Positions 7,765 to 16,087 of a stretch of 23,447 nt of DNA are shown here, in pieces. Position 1 is the first letter of the stretch. Each line of letters starts with the position of its first letter. Source of the stretch: Candidatus Gastranaerophilales bacterium. Its GTDB lineage: Bacteria; Cyanobacteriota; Vampirovibrionia; Gastranaerophilales; Gastranaerophilaceae. The position numbers were made by a program, and so were the translations under genes. Under the pieces are notes generated by a model. The model was not told the DNA's origin and made no database searches. It saw only the letters and a list, made by a program, of their open reading frames with translations. The DNA lies in contig CAJONH010000291.1 in the NCBI GenBank assembly GCA_905235825.1, positions 1 through 23,447 on the forward strand, in the 5' to 3' direction.

Positions 7765-9432
7765 TTATGTTTTTTCTATCCAGCTCTTTAGCTCTTGTGC
7801 TGTTCTAGTGTTATCAGCATAAGACAATTCTTCGGATATTTCATTTAGAACATCATCCAGTGAAATTTTTGGCGGAGGCGGCACAGTTTGCTGCTTTTCT
7901 ATTTGAAGTTGTCTTTGATGTTCTAAAAGTTCCTGTGTTAATATTGTTTGTTTTTGAATTAATTCTGCCGCTTTCAAGTTTACATCATTAATTTGTTTTT
8001 CCTGTTCAATAGTTTTTGCCTGAAGTTTTTTCAATTCTTCTTCCTGTTCCGAAGCTGCGAGTTTAAATTTTTTGTGAACAAATACAAAACCTATTACAAG
8101 TCCGATAAGTAACAGTACAATAGCAAGCCACCATGGGTTTCCGGATGATTCAGGTATAGGAAGATTTACGGGACGTTCAGGATCCAAATAAGGATCAATT
8201 GATTCAGCGAATGCAATTGAAACATCGGTAGTTGAAATATCGGGCGATGCAGCTTTCGCTATTTGATATTTAAAATCATCTATAGACATATTTGGAGGCA
8301 TTACACCGGCACTTAATGTTACAGCTATAGAAATTTTTTCTATTATACCTGCTTTTACGTACTGGGTTGTATGTGTTTTTCCGACTCCGTTTGCTATTTC
8401 CGATGCAACTCTTTCATAATTTTGGCTTTGACTTGAGGTTGAAGATGAATTTTGCAGACCGTTTGGAAGATAAATACTAACGGCATCAGAACCCTTGCTT
8501 GAATCCTGTGCATTATTTCCAAGCCCTTCTTTAAACTGTTGAACAGTAACAGGAGTACTGTTATTGGGATCATAAGCAATACTTGTTATCTCTTTCGGTA
8601 TTTGATTTAAAGAAGTACTGACCGTAACAACATAATTTCCGTGACCTACAAGCATATCAAGCTGTTTTGCCACTTTATTCTGTATATAAGTATCGTGTTC
8701 TTCTATCTGAGAAATCTGATCATCAGATGCCTTTACCAGACTTGAATATACATTACCGTTTGAATCGGTAATGGAAATATTTTCCGCTGCCAAATCAACA
8801 ACACTGCCCAATAACAAACTCTTAATGGATTTAATTGTTGAAGCATCAAGTCTTACACCTGTCGGAACCGTAAGCATAACAGTTGCACTTACGGGTTTTT
8901 TATCAGCTTTAAAAAAAGAATTTTCAGGTATGGATACAAGAACCGTAGCATTATCTATATTTGGAAGCTGTCTTATAAGTCTTGATAATTCTCCGTTAAC
9001 TGCTCTTGCGAGTTTTATTCTTTTATCGTCTTTTGTTGATGTAAAATCGCTTTTATCAAAAATTTCAAGTCCGACATTCTGGTCAATCAAACCGCTTTTA
9101 ACCAATAACAACAGTGCTTCATCTCTTTGCGAATTGGTATATTTTTTTGCTTCCAAATAAACAGTTGTTTTTGAACCGTCTGCTTTCCTTTTTGCATTAA
9201 TCTTGTATCTGGCAAGAAGACTTTGTATTTCTATTGCTTTTCCTGTATTTTCGGTTGTAACAATATCAAACGGTTCTTTTTCTATCTTATCTATAACTTC
9301 TGCTTTCTTTTCCCCCTTGCCTCCCGATAGAGCAAGAACAAGAATGATAAATACAACAAGTATAACGACAACTACACCGCCGATGATAGAGAATAATAAT
9401 GTTTTATTTGCAAGTATTTTGTTAAAATCCAT
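7765..9432 (-). CDS. fliF: FliF-type MS-ring protein
   Basis: FliF builds the inner-membrane ring on which a flagellar export apparatus assembles. The 555 residues fit: a first membrane helix (about 13-35); the periplasmic YscJ/FliF ring-building domain (about 50-235), with GLEIFDKSDF (121-130) and NIDNATVLVSIPENSFF; a low-complexity Ser/Asn/Gln region (about 300-340); a second membrane helix (434-454); and a cytosolic tail. There is no lipobox, and the second helix and length separate it from short SctJ lipoproteins. The tail has a predicted coiled coil (460-515) and ends in AQELKSWIEK, resembling the FliF C-terminal helix that binds the FliG N-domain. It is first in the operon; AGGGA lies only a few bases before ATG. 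The following gene starts 20 bases after its stop. Confidence 0.88.
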   Translation of the reverse strand: MDFNKILANKTLLFSIIGGVVVVILVVFIILVLALSGGKGEKKAEVIDKIEKEPFDIVTTENTGKAIEIQSLLARYKINAKRKADGSKTTVYLEAKKYTNSQRDEALLLLVKSGLIDQNVGLEIFDKSDFTSTKDDKRIKLARAVNGELSRLIRQLPNIDNATVLVSIPENSFFKADKKPVSATVMLTVPTGVRLDASTIKSIKSLLLGSVVDLAAENISITDSNGNVYSSLVKASDDQISQIEEHDTYIQNKVAKQLDMLVGHGNYVVTVSTSLNQIPKEITSIAYDPNNSTPVTVQQFKEGLGNNAQDSSKGSDAVSIYLPNGLQNSSSTSSQSQNYERVASEIANGVGKTHTTQYVKAGIIEKISIAVTLSAGVMPPNMSIDDFKYQIAKAASPDISTTDVSIAFAESIDPYLDPERPVNLPIPESSGNPWWLAIVLLLIGLVIGFVFVHKKFKLAASEQEEELKKLQAKTIEQEKQINDVNLKAAELIQKQTILTQELLEHQRQLQIEKQQTVPPPPKISLDDVLNEISEELSYADNTRTAQELKSWIEKT

Positions 9433-9466
9433 AATTCCCTAATCTTTTATACCTGTACCAATCTGT

Positions 9467-9472
9467 ATTATA
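9467..9472 (-). promoter_or_regulatory. -10 element for the fliF operon
   Basis: TATAAT on the minus strand lies about 35 bases before the fliF start codon, predicting a start site near 9460. No good -35 hexamer is seen at normal spacing, so an activator or alternative sigma factor may be involved. Confidence 0.5.
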
Positions 9473-9599
9473 CTATTATTTTACCATAGAGGGAATATAT
9501 TTACACTTATTAATTATTTAATAAAAATTTAGAGAAAGTCAAAGTTTTTAAAGTAATTATCGAACTTATGACACATTACCAACAGTACTGATTTTATGA

Positions 9600-9622
9600 A
9601 AAATATTAAAATTTAATATTTT
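9600..9622. promoter_or_regulatory. 23-bp AT palindrome, possible operator
   Basis: AAAATATTAAA (9600-9610) and its exact complement at 9612-9622 flank one central base. It sits just upstream of the rfbC promoter, overlapping where a -35 element would be. It could be an operator, but pure A/T palindromes also arise by chance in such DNA. Confidence 0.35.
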
Positions 9623-9642
9623 CTGCATCAGATTTATATTTC

Positions 9643-9651
9643 TGTTATAAT
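9643..9651 (+). promoter_or_regulatory. extended -10 promoter for the rfb operon
   Basis: TGTTATAAT (TGn plus a perfect TATAAT at 9646-9651) lies 23 bases before rfbC. An extended -10 makes up for the poor -35. AGAGGG follows at about 9662-9667 as the ribosome-binding site. Confidence 0.6.
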
Positions 9652-9674
9652 ATGATACTAAAGAGGGTAGGTTT

Positions 9675-10226
9675 ATGCCGTTTGAATTTATTAAGTCAGA
9701 TGTAAAAGATGTTCAAATAATCGTTCCTAAAGTTTTTAACGACGAACGGGGCTTTTTTCTTGAAAGTTTTAAAAAATCCGATTTTTTTTCTAATGGCATA
9801 AAAGATGAGTTCAATCAGGATAATCATTCAAAATCAACAAAAGGGGTTTTAAGAGGCTTGCATTTTCAAGCGTTTCCTAAAGCACAGGCAAAAATTGTAC
9901 GCTGTATTCAAGGAAAAATTTTCGATGTAGCAGTTGATTTAAGAAAAAATTCACCTACATTTAAAAAATGGGAAGGTGTTATACTCTCTGAAGAAAATAA
10001 AAACATGCTCTATATTCCGGAAGGTTTTGCCCACGGTTTTGTTGTTTTATCGGATACGGCAGAAATATTCTATAAAGCATCAAGTGAATATTCAAAAGAG
10101 CATGATAGAGGTGTACGCTGGAATGACCCTGAAATCAATATACAATGGAATATTGATTTTGAACCTGTTTTAAGCGAAAAAGATAAAATGCAACCTTTTC
10201 TAAAAGATATCATTGAGGAGCTGTAA
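9675..10226 (+). CDS. rfbC: dTDP-4-dehydrorhamnose 3,5-epimerase
   Basis: RfbC epimerises C3 and C5 of dTDP-4-dehydro-6-deoxyglucose, the third step of dTDP-L-rhamnose synthesis in the cytoplasm. The protein has 183 residues, the usual length for this cupin enzyme. Family motifs are intact: ERGFFLESF (24-32), QDNHSKS (48-54), and GVLRGLHFQ (57-65) with the catalytic His63, then PEGFAHGF and WNDPEINIQW near the end. The start follows AGAGGG and an extended -10 promoter. Its TAA shares one base with the rfbB ATG (TAATG), giving direct translational coupling. It opens the five-gene operon. Confidence 0.96.
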   Translation: MPFEFIKSDVKDVQIIVPKVFNDERGFFLESFKKSDFFSNGIKDEFNQDNHSKSTKGVLRGLHFQAFPKAQAKIVRCIQGKIFDVAVDLRKNSPTFKKWEGVILSEENKNMLYIPEGFAHGFVVLSDTAEIFYKASSEYSKEHDRGVRWNDPEINIQWNIDFEPVLSEKDKMQPFLKDIIEEL

Positions 10227-11209
10227 TGAAACTTATTGTAACGGGCGGTGCAGGCTTTATAGGAAGCTGTTTTATACGACATATTTTAAATAAATATCCT
10301 GATTACAAGGTTATTAATCTTGATGCTTTGACTTATGCGGGAAATATTGAAAATTTAAATGATGTTGAGAATAATCCGAATTATACATTTATTCACGGAA
10401 ATATCTGCGATAAAAAACTTGTTCGTGACCTTGTTAATTCAAATATTGATGCGGTAATAAATTTTGCTGCCGAAAGTCACGTAGATCGTTCAATTACAGG
10501 CCCCGAAATATTTATAGAAACAAATGTATCAGGTACTTTGAATTTACTTCAAGCCTCGAAAGAAGCAAATATACAAAGATTTTTACAGGTTTCAACCGAT
10601 GAAGTATACGGAACTCTTGGTAAAACGGGGTATTTCTATGAAACTACACCTTTAGCCCCGAACAGCCCTTATTCTGCTTCAAAAGCAAGTGCCGACTTAT
10701 TAGTAAGAGCATATTTTGAAACTTATAAAATGCCGGTATTAAATACCCGCTGTTCAAATAATTACGGGCCTTATCAGTATCCGGAAAAACTTATACCGTT
10801 TTTCATTTCAAAACTGTTACGAAATGAAAAAGTACCCGTTTATGGCGACGGTTTAAATGTTCGTGATTGGCTTTATGTTTATGACCACTGCAGTGCTATT
10901 GATACCGTTTTACACAAAGGCAGAGTCGGTGAAGTATACAATATTGGCGGTCATAATGAAAAAACAAATATCGAAATTACAAGGCTTATATTGCAGGCAA
11001 TGGGAAAAGACGACTCATCCATTGAATTTGTCCGTGACAGATTAGGTCACGATCGCCGTTATGCCATTTCAAACGACAAAATACAGTCCGAACTGGGCTG
11101 GGAGCCTTCTTTGACTTTTGAACAAGGAATAAAAATAACAATTGACTGGTATCTAAATAATCAGGACTGGATTAAAAGTATAGAAAATAAAAAAGCAGGT
11201 ATTATTTAA
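10226..11209 (+). CDS. rfbB: dTDP-glucose 4,6-dehydratase
   Basis: RfbB converts dTDP-glucose to dTDP-4-dehydro-6-deoxyglucose using tightly bound NAD, the second step of dTDP-L-rhamnose synthesis. The extended short-chain dehydrogenase fold shows GGAGFIGS at 7-14 for the dinucleotide, AAESHVDRSI, the STDEVYG strand carrying the dehydratase Asp-Glu pair, and the catalytic YSASK near 148-152. RCSNNYGPYQYPEKLIP and RDWLYVYDH are typical of this enzyme. The length of 327 residues is slightly short of the common 340-360, with no domain missing. The start overlaps the rfbC stop by one base, and the next gene begins immediately after its stop. Confidence 0.96.
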   Translation: MKLIVTGGAGFIGSCFIRHILNKYPDYKVINLDALTYAGNIENLNDVENNPNYTFIHGNICDKKLVRDLVNSNIDAVINFAAESHVDRSITGPEIFIETNVSGTLNLLQASKEANIQRFLQVSTDEVYGTLGKTGYFYETTPLAPNSPYSASKASADLLVRAYFETYKMPVLNTRCSNNYGPYQYPEKLIPFFISKLLRNEKVPVYGDGLNVRDWLYVYDHCSAIDTVLHKGRVGEVYNIGGHNEKTNIEITRLILQAMGKDDSSIEFVRDRLGHDRRYAISNDKIQSELGWEPSLTFEQGIKITIDWYLNNQDWIKSIENKKAGII

Positions 11210-12217
11210 ATGAAATTGTCTTTTATTTTCAGTTCAAAAAATGAATACGAAGGAATGAAAAAATATAGAGTATTCAGTATATTTAATTTGAAATTTAGAT
11301 TTAGAATTTCAATGTTTAAAACTTTAAGAAGAAGCCGTCCTAAACTTTTAAACAATCTGAGAGATTATGATAATATCCTCAAAAATAAAAACGAACAAAG
11401 ACAAAAATGCGAGTTAGCAATATGTGCAATTTATAAAAACGAACCCGATATAAAAGAATGGATTGAGTATCACAGACTGATAGGCATAGACCGATTTTAT
11501 TTATATGATAATGACTCTGATGATAATTCAAGAGAAATTTTAAAACCGTATATAGAAAATGGAATTGTTGTTTATAAATATGTGTCAGGCAGATGTATGC
11601 AGGTGCCTGTATATAGAGATGCTGTATTTCGTTATAAAAATGAAACAAAATGGCTTGCAATAATTGATTTAGATGAATATATAGTACCTGTTTCAACAAA
11701 TAATTTAAAAGATTTTTTAAAAGAATATGATAAATATCCGGCAGTTGGAGTTAATTGGCTTATGTTTGACAGCAACGGACTTGTTAAAAGACCGAATAAG
11801 CCTGTAATAGAAGCATATACCCGCTGTGATTATAATTTCCCTTCAAATAAAATGATAAAATCAATCGTTAAGCCAAACAAAGTACTTTCAATTACGGATC
11901 CTCATTTTTGTTATTACAGAAAAAAATTACTTGCCGTTGACGAAAATTTTAAAGAACTAAAACCTGATTCCAACGGAGGAAATTATTCCGTAAATACTGA
12001 AATGCCGATGAATAAGATAAGAATAAATCATTATCATACTAAATCACAAGAAGATTGGGAAAGAAAAATGGGAATAGGTTTTGCAGATTCAACAAAAATA
12101 AGAGAGCATTCTCCGGGACACTTAGTTTTTGACCGATATGACAGTGATGATACAATTCTAAAATATTTACCTCAATTAAAAAAAAATATGAATATGGAAA
12201 TGGAAATAAAAAAATGA
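11210..12217 (+). CDS. glycosyltransferase, GT92/GT2-like
   Basis: This 335-residue protein is a GT-A-fold glycosyltransferase. After about 65 residues of basic leader comes ICAIYKNEPDIKEWIEYH (71-88), the typical opening of the GT92/Glyco_tranf_2_4 group, then YDNDSDDNS (99-107), the metal-binding IDLDEY (152-157), a PHF near 220-230, and INHYHTKSQEDW near the C-terminus. These are the family's donor and metal-site landmarks. No signal peptide or membrane helix is seen, so it should act in the cytoplasm at the membrane surface. It lies inside the rhamnose operon: its ATG follows the rfbB stop with no gap and its stop overlaps rfbD (ATGA). A likely job is adding rhamnose or a nearby sugar to a surface glycan; that is inferred from position only. 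The N-terminal MKKYRVFSIFNLKFRFRI resembles short leaders found on some LPS transferases. Confidence 0.82.
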   Translation: MKLSFIFSSKNEYEGMKKYRVFSIFNLKFRFRISMFKTLRRSRPKLLNNLRDYDNILKNKNEQRQKCELAICAIYKNEPDIKEWIEYHRLIGIDRFYLYDNDSDDNSREILKPYIENGIVVYKYVSGRCMQVPVYRDAVFRYKNETKWLAIIDLDEYIVPVSTNNLKDFLKEYDKYPAVGVNWLMFDSNGLVKRPNKPVIEAYTRCDYNFPSNKMIKSIVKPNKVLSITDPHFCYYRKKLLAVDENFKELKPDSNGGNYSVNTEMPMNKIRINHYHTKSQEDWERKMGIGFADSTKIREHSPGHLVFDRYDSDDTILKYLPQLKKNMNMEMEIKK

Positions 12218-13035
12218 AAATTCTTGTAACAGGTGCTAACGGGATGCTTGGGCAGGATTTATGCCCTATTTTGGAAGATGAAGATTTTGATGTTATAGAA
12301 ACAGATATAAATAATCTGGATATAACAAATACTGATAATATTGAAGAAGTATTTGATTTATATAAACCTGATTTTGTTGTACACTGTGCTGCCTATACAA
12401 ATGTTGATAAAGCCGAAGAAGAAAAAGAACTTGCATTTAAAATAAATGCAGAAGGTACGGAAAATCTCGCTAATGCTTGTAAAAAAGCAGATATTCCGAT
12501 TTTATACATTTCAACCGATTATGTATTTGACGGAACAAAAAAAGGCAAATATCTTCCTGATGACAAAACAAATCCGATAAATATATACGGAGCATCTAAA
12601 CTTGCAGGTGAAGAAGCCGTAAGAAAAAACGATAAGTATTATATAGCACGTACAAGCTGGTTATACGGACATCACGGGAAAAATTTCGTAGAAACAATGC
12701 TGTCATTAAAGGATAAGGAAGAACTAAAAGTTGTAGATGACCAAATAGGCTGCCCGACATGGACTGTAGAGCTTGCAAATGCAATAGTAAAAATAATAAA
12801 AGAAAAAATGCCTTACGGAACATATCATACTTGCGGTTCAGGACATACAAGCTGGTTTGGATTTGCACAAAAGATTTTTGAATTATACGGTATTAACGTA
12901 AATTTAATACCTTGCACGACGAATGAATTTCCACGAAAAGCAAAACGTCCGGCTAACAGTATTATGGAAAATAATCGTATTTGCAGAAAGTGGGAAACAG
13001 CTTTAAAAGAATATATGGAATTGAGGTGCGAATGA
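12214..13035 (+). CDS. rfbD: dTDP-4-dehydrorhamnose reductase
   Basis: RfbD makes the last reduction to dTDP-L-rhamnose with NADPH or NADH. The protein has 273 residues, slightly short for the family. Visible motifs are the N-terminal dinucleotide site VTGANGMLGQDL (5-16), the HCAAYTNVDKAE segment, STDYVFDG, the catalytic IYGASK (about 123-129), ARTSWLYG and DQIGCPTW. Its ATG overlaps the preceding stop as ATGA, and its own stop overlaps rfbA in the same way, so translation is probably coupled through the whole operon. Confidence 0.95.
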   Translation: MKILVTGANGMLGQDLCPILEDEDFDVIETDINNLDITNTDNIEEVFDLYKPDFVVHCAAYTNVDKAEEEKELAFKINAEGTENLANACKKADIPILYISTDYVFDGTKKGKYLPDDKTNPINIYGASKLAGEEAVRKNDKYYIARTSWLYGHHGKNFVETMLSLKDKEELKVVDDQIGCPTWTVELANAIVKIIKEKMPYGTYHTCGSGHTSWFGFAQKIFELYGINVNLIPCTTNEFPRKAKRPANSIMENNRICRKWETALKEYMELRCE

Positions 13036-13904
13036 AAGGAATAGTATTAGCCGGAGGTTCCGGTACAAGACTTTACCCTTCAACAATTGCCGTATCAAAA
13101 CAATTATTGCCGATATATGATAAACCTATGGTTTATTACCCGATTTCAGTATTAATGCTTGCGGGGATAAGAGATATACTAATTATTTCTACTCCTTCAG
13201 ATATGCCTGACTTTCAAAAATTATTAGGTGATGGCAGTAATTTGGGGGTAAATTTTTCCTATGTTATTCAGCCCAGTCCAGACGGATTAGCTCAAGCATT
13301 TATTTTAGGAAAAGATTTTATAGGAAAAGATTCCGTCGCTCTTATTTTAGGTGACAATATATTTTACGGGCCTTCTTTTTCAAAAATGCTGAAAAATGCA
13401 GTCAAAAGGACAGAAAATGGAACAGGTGCAACCCTGTTTGCATACAGGGTAAAAGACCCTGAACGTTTTGGAGTTGTTGAGTTTGATAAGGACGGTAAAG
13501 TTTTATCTATTGAAGAAAAACCTAAAAATCCAAAATCAAAATATGCAGTTACAGGTTTGTATTTTTATAACAATAATGTTGTGGAATATGTCAAAAATCA
13601 AAAACCTTCTGCAAGAAACGAACTTGAAATTACTGATTTAAATAATACATACCTGAAAAAAGAAACAGTATATGTTGAAACATTGGGACGTGGATTTACA
13701 TGGCTTGATACGGGAACGCATGAATCTCTATTGCAATCATCCGAATTTATAAAAGCAATTGAAGACAGTCAGGGAATAAAAATAGCCTGTTTAGAAGAAG
13801 TTGCTTATCGTATGGGATATATTTCAAAAGAACAAATACTCAAAACTGCTTCGAAATACGATAAAAATCCTTACTATCAATATATTTCAAGAATATGTGA
13901 TTAA
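13032..13904 (+). CDS. rfbA: glucose-1-phosphate thymidylyltransferase
   Basis: RfbA joins glucose-1-phosphate and dTTP to give dTDP-glucose, the first committed step of dTDP-L-rhamnose synthesis. The start chosen is ATG 13032, giving 290 residues, because GAGG lies 6 bases upstream and the protein then opens with MKGIVLAGGSGTRLYP, the nucleotide-binding motif. A TTG start at 12981 would add 17 residues unlike the family. Other landmarks are QPSPDGLAQAF, LGDNIFYG, EEKPKNPKSKYAVTGLYFY, RNELEITD and GFTWLDTGTHESL. It is the last gene of the operon, so the first pathway enzyme is encoded last. The gap to the converging rnc gene is only 22 bases, and no strong terminator is evident. Confidence 0.96.
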   Translation: MKGIVLAGGSGTRLYPSTIAVSKQLLPIYDKPMVYYPISVLMLAGIRDILIISTPSDMPDFQKLLGDGSNLGVNFSYVIQPSPDGLAQAFILGKDFIGKDSVALILGDNIFYGPSFSKMLKNAVKRTENGTGATLFAYRVKDPERFGVVEFDKDGKVLSIEEKPKNPKSKYAVTGLYFYNNNVVEYVKNQKPSARNELEITDLNNTYLKKETVYVETLGRGFTWLDTGTHESLLQSSEFIKAIEDSQGIKIACLEEVAYRMGYISKEQILKTASKYDKNPYYQYISRICD

Positions 13905-13926
13905 AAGTAAACAGCTTTATGTAACT

Positions 13927-14640
13927 TTAAAACTTATTTGTTATATTTAATGTTTTTATAGCATGTCTTGCAGCATCCTGCTCTGCTTCTTTTTTGGTTT
14001 TACCTTTACCTATACCGATTTCTTCTTCGTGGTAGTATACACCTACTTCAAATGTTTTATCATGTGCAGGCCCTGATTCATTAATTACCTTGTATTCAGG
14101 CAAGTCTTTATTTATAGACTGCGTATATTCTTGCAATATCTCTTTAGCATTATAATAATGCATTGTTTTTTCAATATCAAAATCAGAATATATTTTATAT
14201 ATAAAATCTTTTGCTTTTTGAAAACCTTCTGAAAGGTATATAGCACCAAGAACGGCTTCAAAAGTACAGGCTAAAATTGATTCTTTTTTTCTGCCTTTAT
14301 CTTTTTCCTCACCTATTCCCATATCTATATATTTATAATATTCAAGTTTTTCTGCAACTATAGCTAAAAATTTATCGCTTACAATACAGCTTCTTATTTT
14401 TGTTAACCTTCCTTCATCATAATCGGAATATTTTTCATATAAATACTGACCGGAAAATAATCTTAGTACCGAATCACCTAAAAATTCAAGTCTTTCGTAA
14501 TCATAGCCTTTATTGTTATGTCCTTCGGTATTAAAGGAAGGATGAGTTAATGCTTCATCAAATAAAATAAAATCGCTCGTTGTTATATTAAGCGAATTAA
14601 CAAATTCTTTTATTTGCAATATCCTAGCCGAAGATAACAT
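13927..14640 (-). CDS. rnc: ribonuclease III with an altered active site
   Basis: RNase III cleaves double-stranded RNA in rRNA processing and mRNA turnover. The 237 residues show the catalytic domain with YERLEFLGDSVLR (48-60), giving Glu49, Glu52 and Asp56 (E. coli Glu38, Glu41, Asp45), and a C-terminal double-stranded-RNA-binding domain from about 160, with the KGKTKKEAEQDAARHA helix. The second metal-site segment reads ILACTFEAVLGAIYL (122-136): Glu128 matches E. coli Glu117, but the position of Asp114 is Cys125 (codon TGT). The usual motif here is AD-x-x-EA. The gene is intact and the rest is well conserved, so it is unlikely to be a dead gene. It overlaps cdsA by 17 bases and ends the pyrH-frr-cdsA-rnc operon. 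Confidence 0.94.
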   Translation of the reverse strand: MLSSARILQIKEFVNSLNITTSDFILFDEALTHPSFNTEGHNNKGYDYERLEFLGDSVLRLFSGQYLYEKYSDYDEGRLTKIRSCIVSDKFLAIVAEKLEYYKYIDMGIGEEKDKGRKKESILACTFEAVLGAIYLSEGFQKAKDFIYKIYSDFDIEKTMHYYNAKEILQEYTQSINKDLPEYKVINESGPAHDKTFEVGVYYHEEEIGIGKGKTKKEAEQDAARHAIKTLNITNKF

Positions 14641-15526
14641 TTCTTACTCTTTCAATAAAATCACTAATCATAGGAAATGTTATATCAGTAAGTATAAAAT
14701 ATTTTATATAATAATAGGCAACAGGAACCGAAAACAAATAACTATCGGCTCTATCAAGAAAACCGCCGTGTCCGGGGAGTGAATGTCCCGAATCTTTAAC
14801 TCCGGCATCTCTTTTTATTAATGATTCGGATAAATCTCCAAGCTGAGCCATAACAGTTACAATGACTGACAAAACTATTGAATGGTATAGTGAAATGCCT
14901 ATTAATTTTCCTATTAATAATCCTGTCAATATTGCACAAAAACTTCCTGCAAAAGCACCTTCAACCGTTTTTTTCGGACTTATAACCGGGCTTAATTGAT
15001 GTTTACCGAATTTTAAACCGAAATAATATGCTCCTATATCGGTTAAAAGTATTACAAAGAAAATAAATATGAGATAATACAAACCCTCTTCAAAAACTAA
15101 TTTACCGTTGAATAATGAAATATTTCTGCCCATATTTCTTATTAAACAAATATGACAAGGCATCCATGCTATTAAAAAGCCTAAAATAGTAGTTGCAACA
15201 TTCGCAATATACGGTTGTCTGCCCCGGAATAATACGGCGAGAAACGAACCAATAGTTCCCGTTAATAAAACAAGCGGAATAAGATTATCGTGTCCTGATG
15301 CACTGACTATTACCATAGCAATCGAAATTACAAGAATGACTTTAAAAAACGGCAAAAAACCTTTGTTTTTAAGAATATTGGCATATTCTCTTGAAGCAAG
15401 GATAATAAATAGAATTAACAATGATAATAACCATGTTCCGCCTAAAAGAATACAGCCGAACACGATTATTCCCATTGCAAAGCCTGTAATAAGTCTATTT
15501 TTTGCAAGTGTATCAATAACAGCCAC
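14624..15526 (-). CDS. cdsA: phosphatidate cytidylyltransferase
   Basis: CdsA makes CDP-diacylglycerol from phosphatidic acid and CTP in the inner membrane, feeding phospholipid synthesis. The 300 residues contain about seven or eight membrane helices. The C-terminal family signature is complete: SLIKRDAGVKDSG followed by HGGFLDRADS (235-262), and SPKKTVEGAFAG (183-194) precedes it. The start is GTG at 15526, whose G is shared with the frr stop (TAGTG); AGAGG lies about 13 bases upstream, so coupling to frr is likely. Placement after pyrH and frr is the common bacterial order. Confidence 0.95.
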   Translation of the reverse strand: MAVIDTLAKNRLITGFAMGIIVFGCILLGGTWLLSLLILFIILASREYANILKNKGFLPFFKVILVISIAMVIVSASGHDNLIPLVLLTGTIGSFLAVLFRGRQPYIANVATTILGFLIAWMPCHICLIRNMGRNISLFNGKLVFEEGLYYLIFIFFVILLTDIGAYYFGLKFGKHQLSPVISPKKTVEGAFAGSFCAILTGLLIGKLIGISLYHSIVLSVIVTVMAQLGDLSESLIKRDAGVKDSGHSLPGHGGFLDRADSYLFSVPVAYYYIKYFILTDITFPMISDFIERVRNVIFG

Positions 15527-16086
15527 TATACTGTCATAACCTCTTTTTCTTTTTCTGCCGCACCGTCATCAGCTATTTTTATATACTTATCGGTTAATTT
15601 TTGAATTTTATCCTGATTATCTTTTACAATATCTTCGGATAAATTATCGCTTTTTTCCAATTTTTTCAACTCATCAGTCATATCACGGCGAATATTTCTG
15701 ATTGCGACTTTAGTATCTTCACTTGCTTTTTTAACGTCTTTACAAATTTCCTTTCTTTTATCCGTAGTTAAAGGCGGGAAAACCAGTCTTACGACTATGC
15801 CGTCGCTGCTTGGATTAATGCCTAAATCAGCTTTTACAAGTGCTTTTTCTACTTCTTTCAGTATTGTTTTATCGTAAGGTGCAATAACAAGTGTTGTACC
15901 ATCCTGAACACTTACTTGAGAGAGCTGTCTTAAAGGAGTCGGAGCTCCATAATATTCGACAAGAACTTTATCTAAAATCATCGGATTTGCTCTGCCTGTT
16001 CTAATAGAAGCAAATTCTTTTTTCATCTGATTTATAGCTTTTTCCATTTTTTCTTTGCCGGATGCAAACATTTCATCAACTGTCAT
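15526..16086 (-). CDS. frr: ribosome recycling factor
   Basis: RRF, with EF-G, splits post-termination ribosomes. The 186-residue length is typical. The opening helix contains the highly conserved SIRTGRANPMILDKVLVEYYG (27-47); the small domain follows with PLRQLSQVSVQDG and IAPYDKTI; VRLVFPPLTTDKRKE leads into the long C-terminal helix bundle, ending in IADDGAAEKEKEVMTV. An excellent GGAGG lies 6 bases before ATG, at the end of pyrH. There is a 1-base gap after the pyrH stop. Confidence 0.97.
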   Translation of the reverse strand: MTVDEMFASGKEKMEKAINQMKKEFASIRTGRANPMILDKVLVEYYGAPTPLRQLSQVSVQDGTTLVIAPYDKTILKEVEKALVKADLGINPSSDGIVVRLVFPPLTTDKRKEICKDVKKASEDTKVAIRNIRRDMTDELKKLEKSDNLSEDIVKDNQDKIQKLTDKYIKIADDGAAEKEKEVMTV

Positions 16087-16087
16087 T

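Noticed and set aside
8771..9160. 129-codon plus-strand frame opposite fliF
   Set aside because: Antisense shadow of the FliF ring-building domain, with no start signals.
3739..9432. Evidence that the cell swims with flagella
   Set aside because: No flagellin, hook, rod, motor-stator or ATPase gene is in the window, and the FliG-like protein lacks a visible torque domain; motility cannot be concluded.
12981..13031. TTG start adding 17 residues to RfbA
   Set aside because: ATG 13032 has GAGG at 6 bases and begins exactly at the conserved MKGIVLAGG motif.
13905..13926. Terminator between rfbA and rnc
   Set aside because: Only a weak AAAGT/ACTTT pairing is present, with no T run; not convincing.
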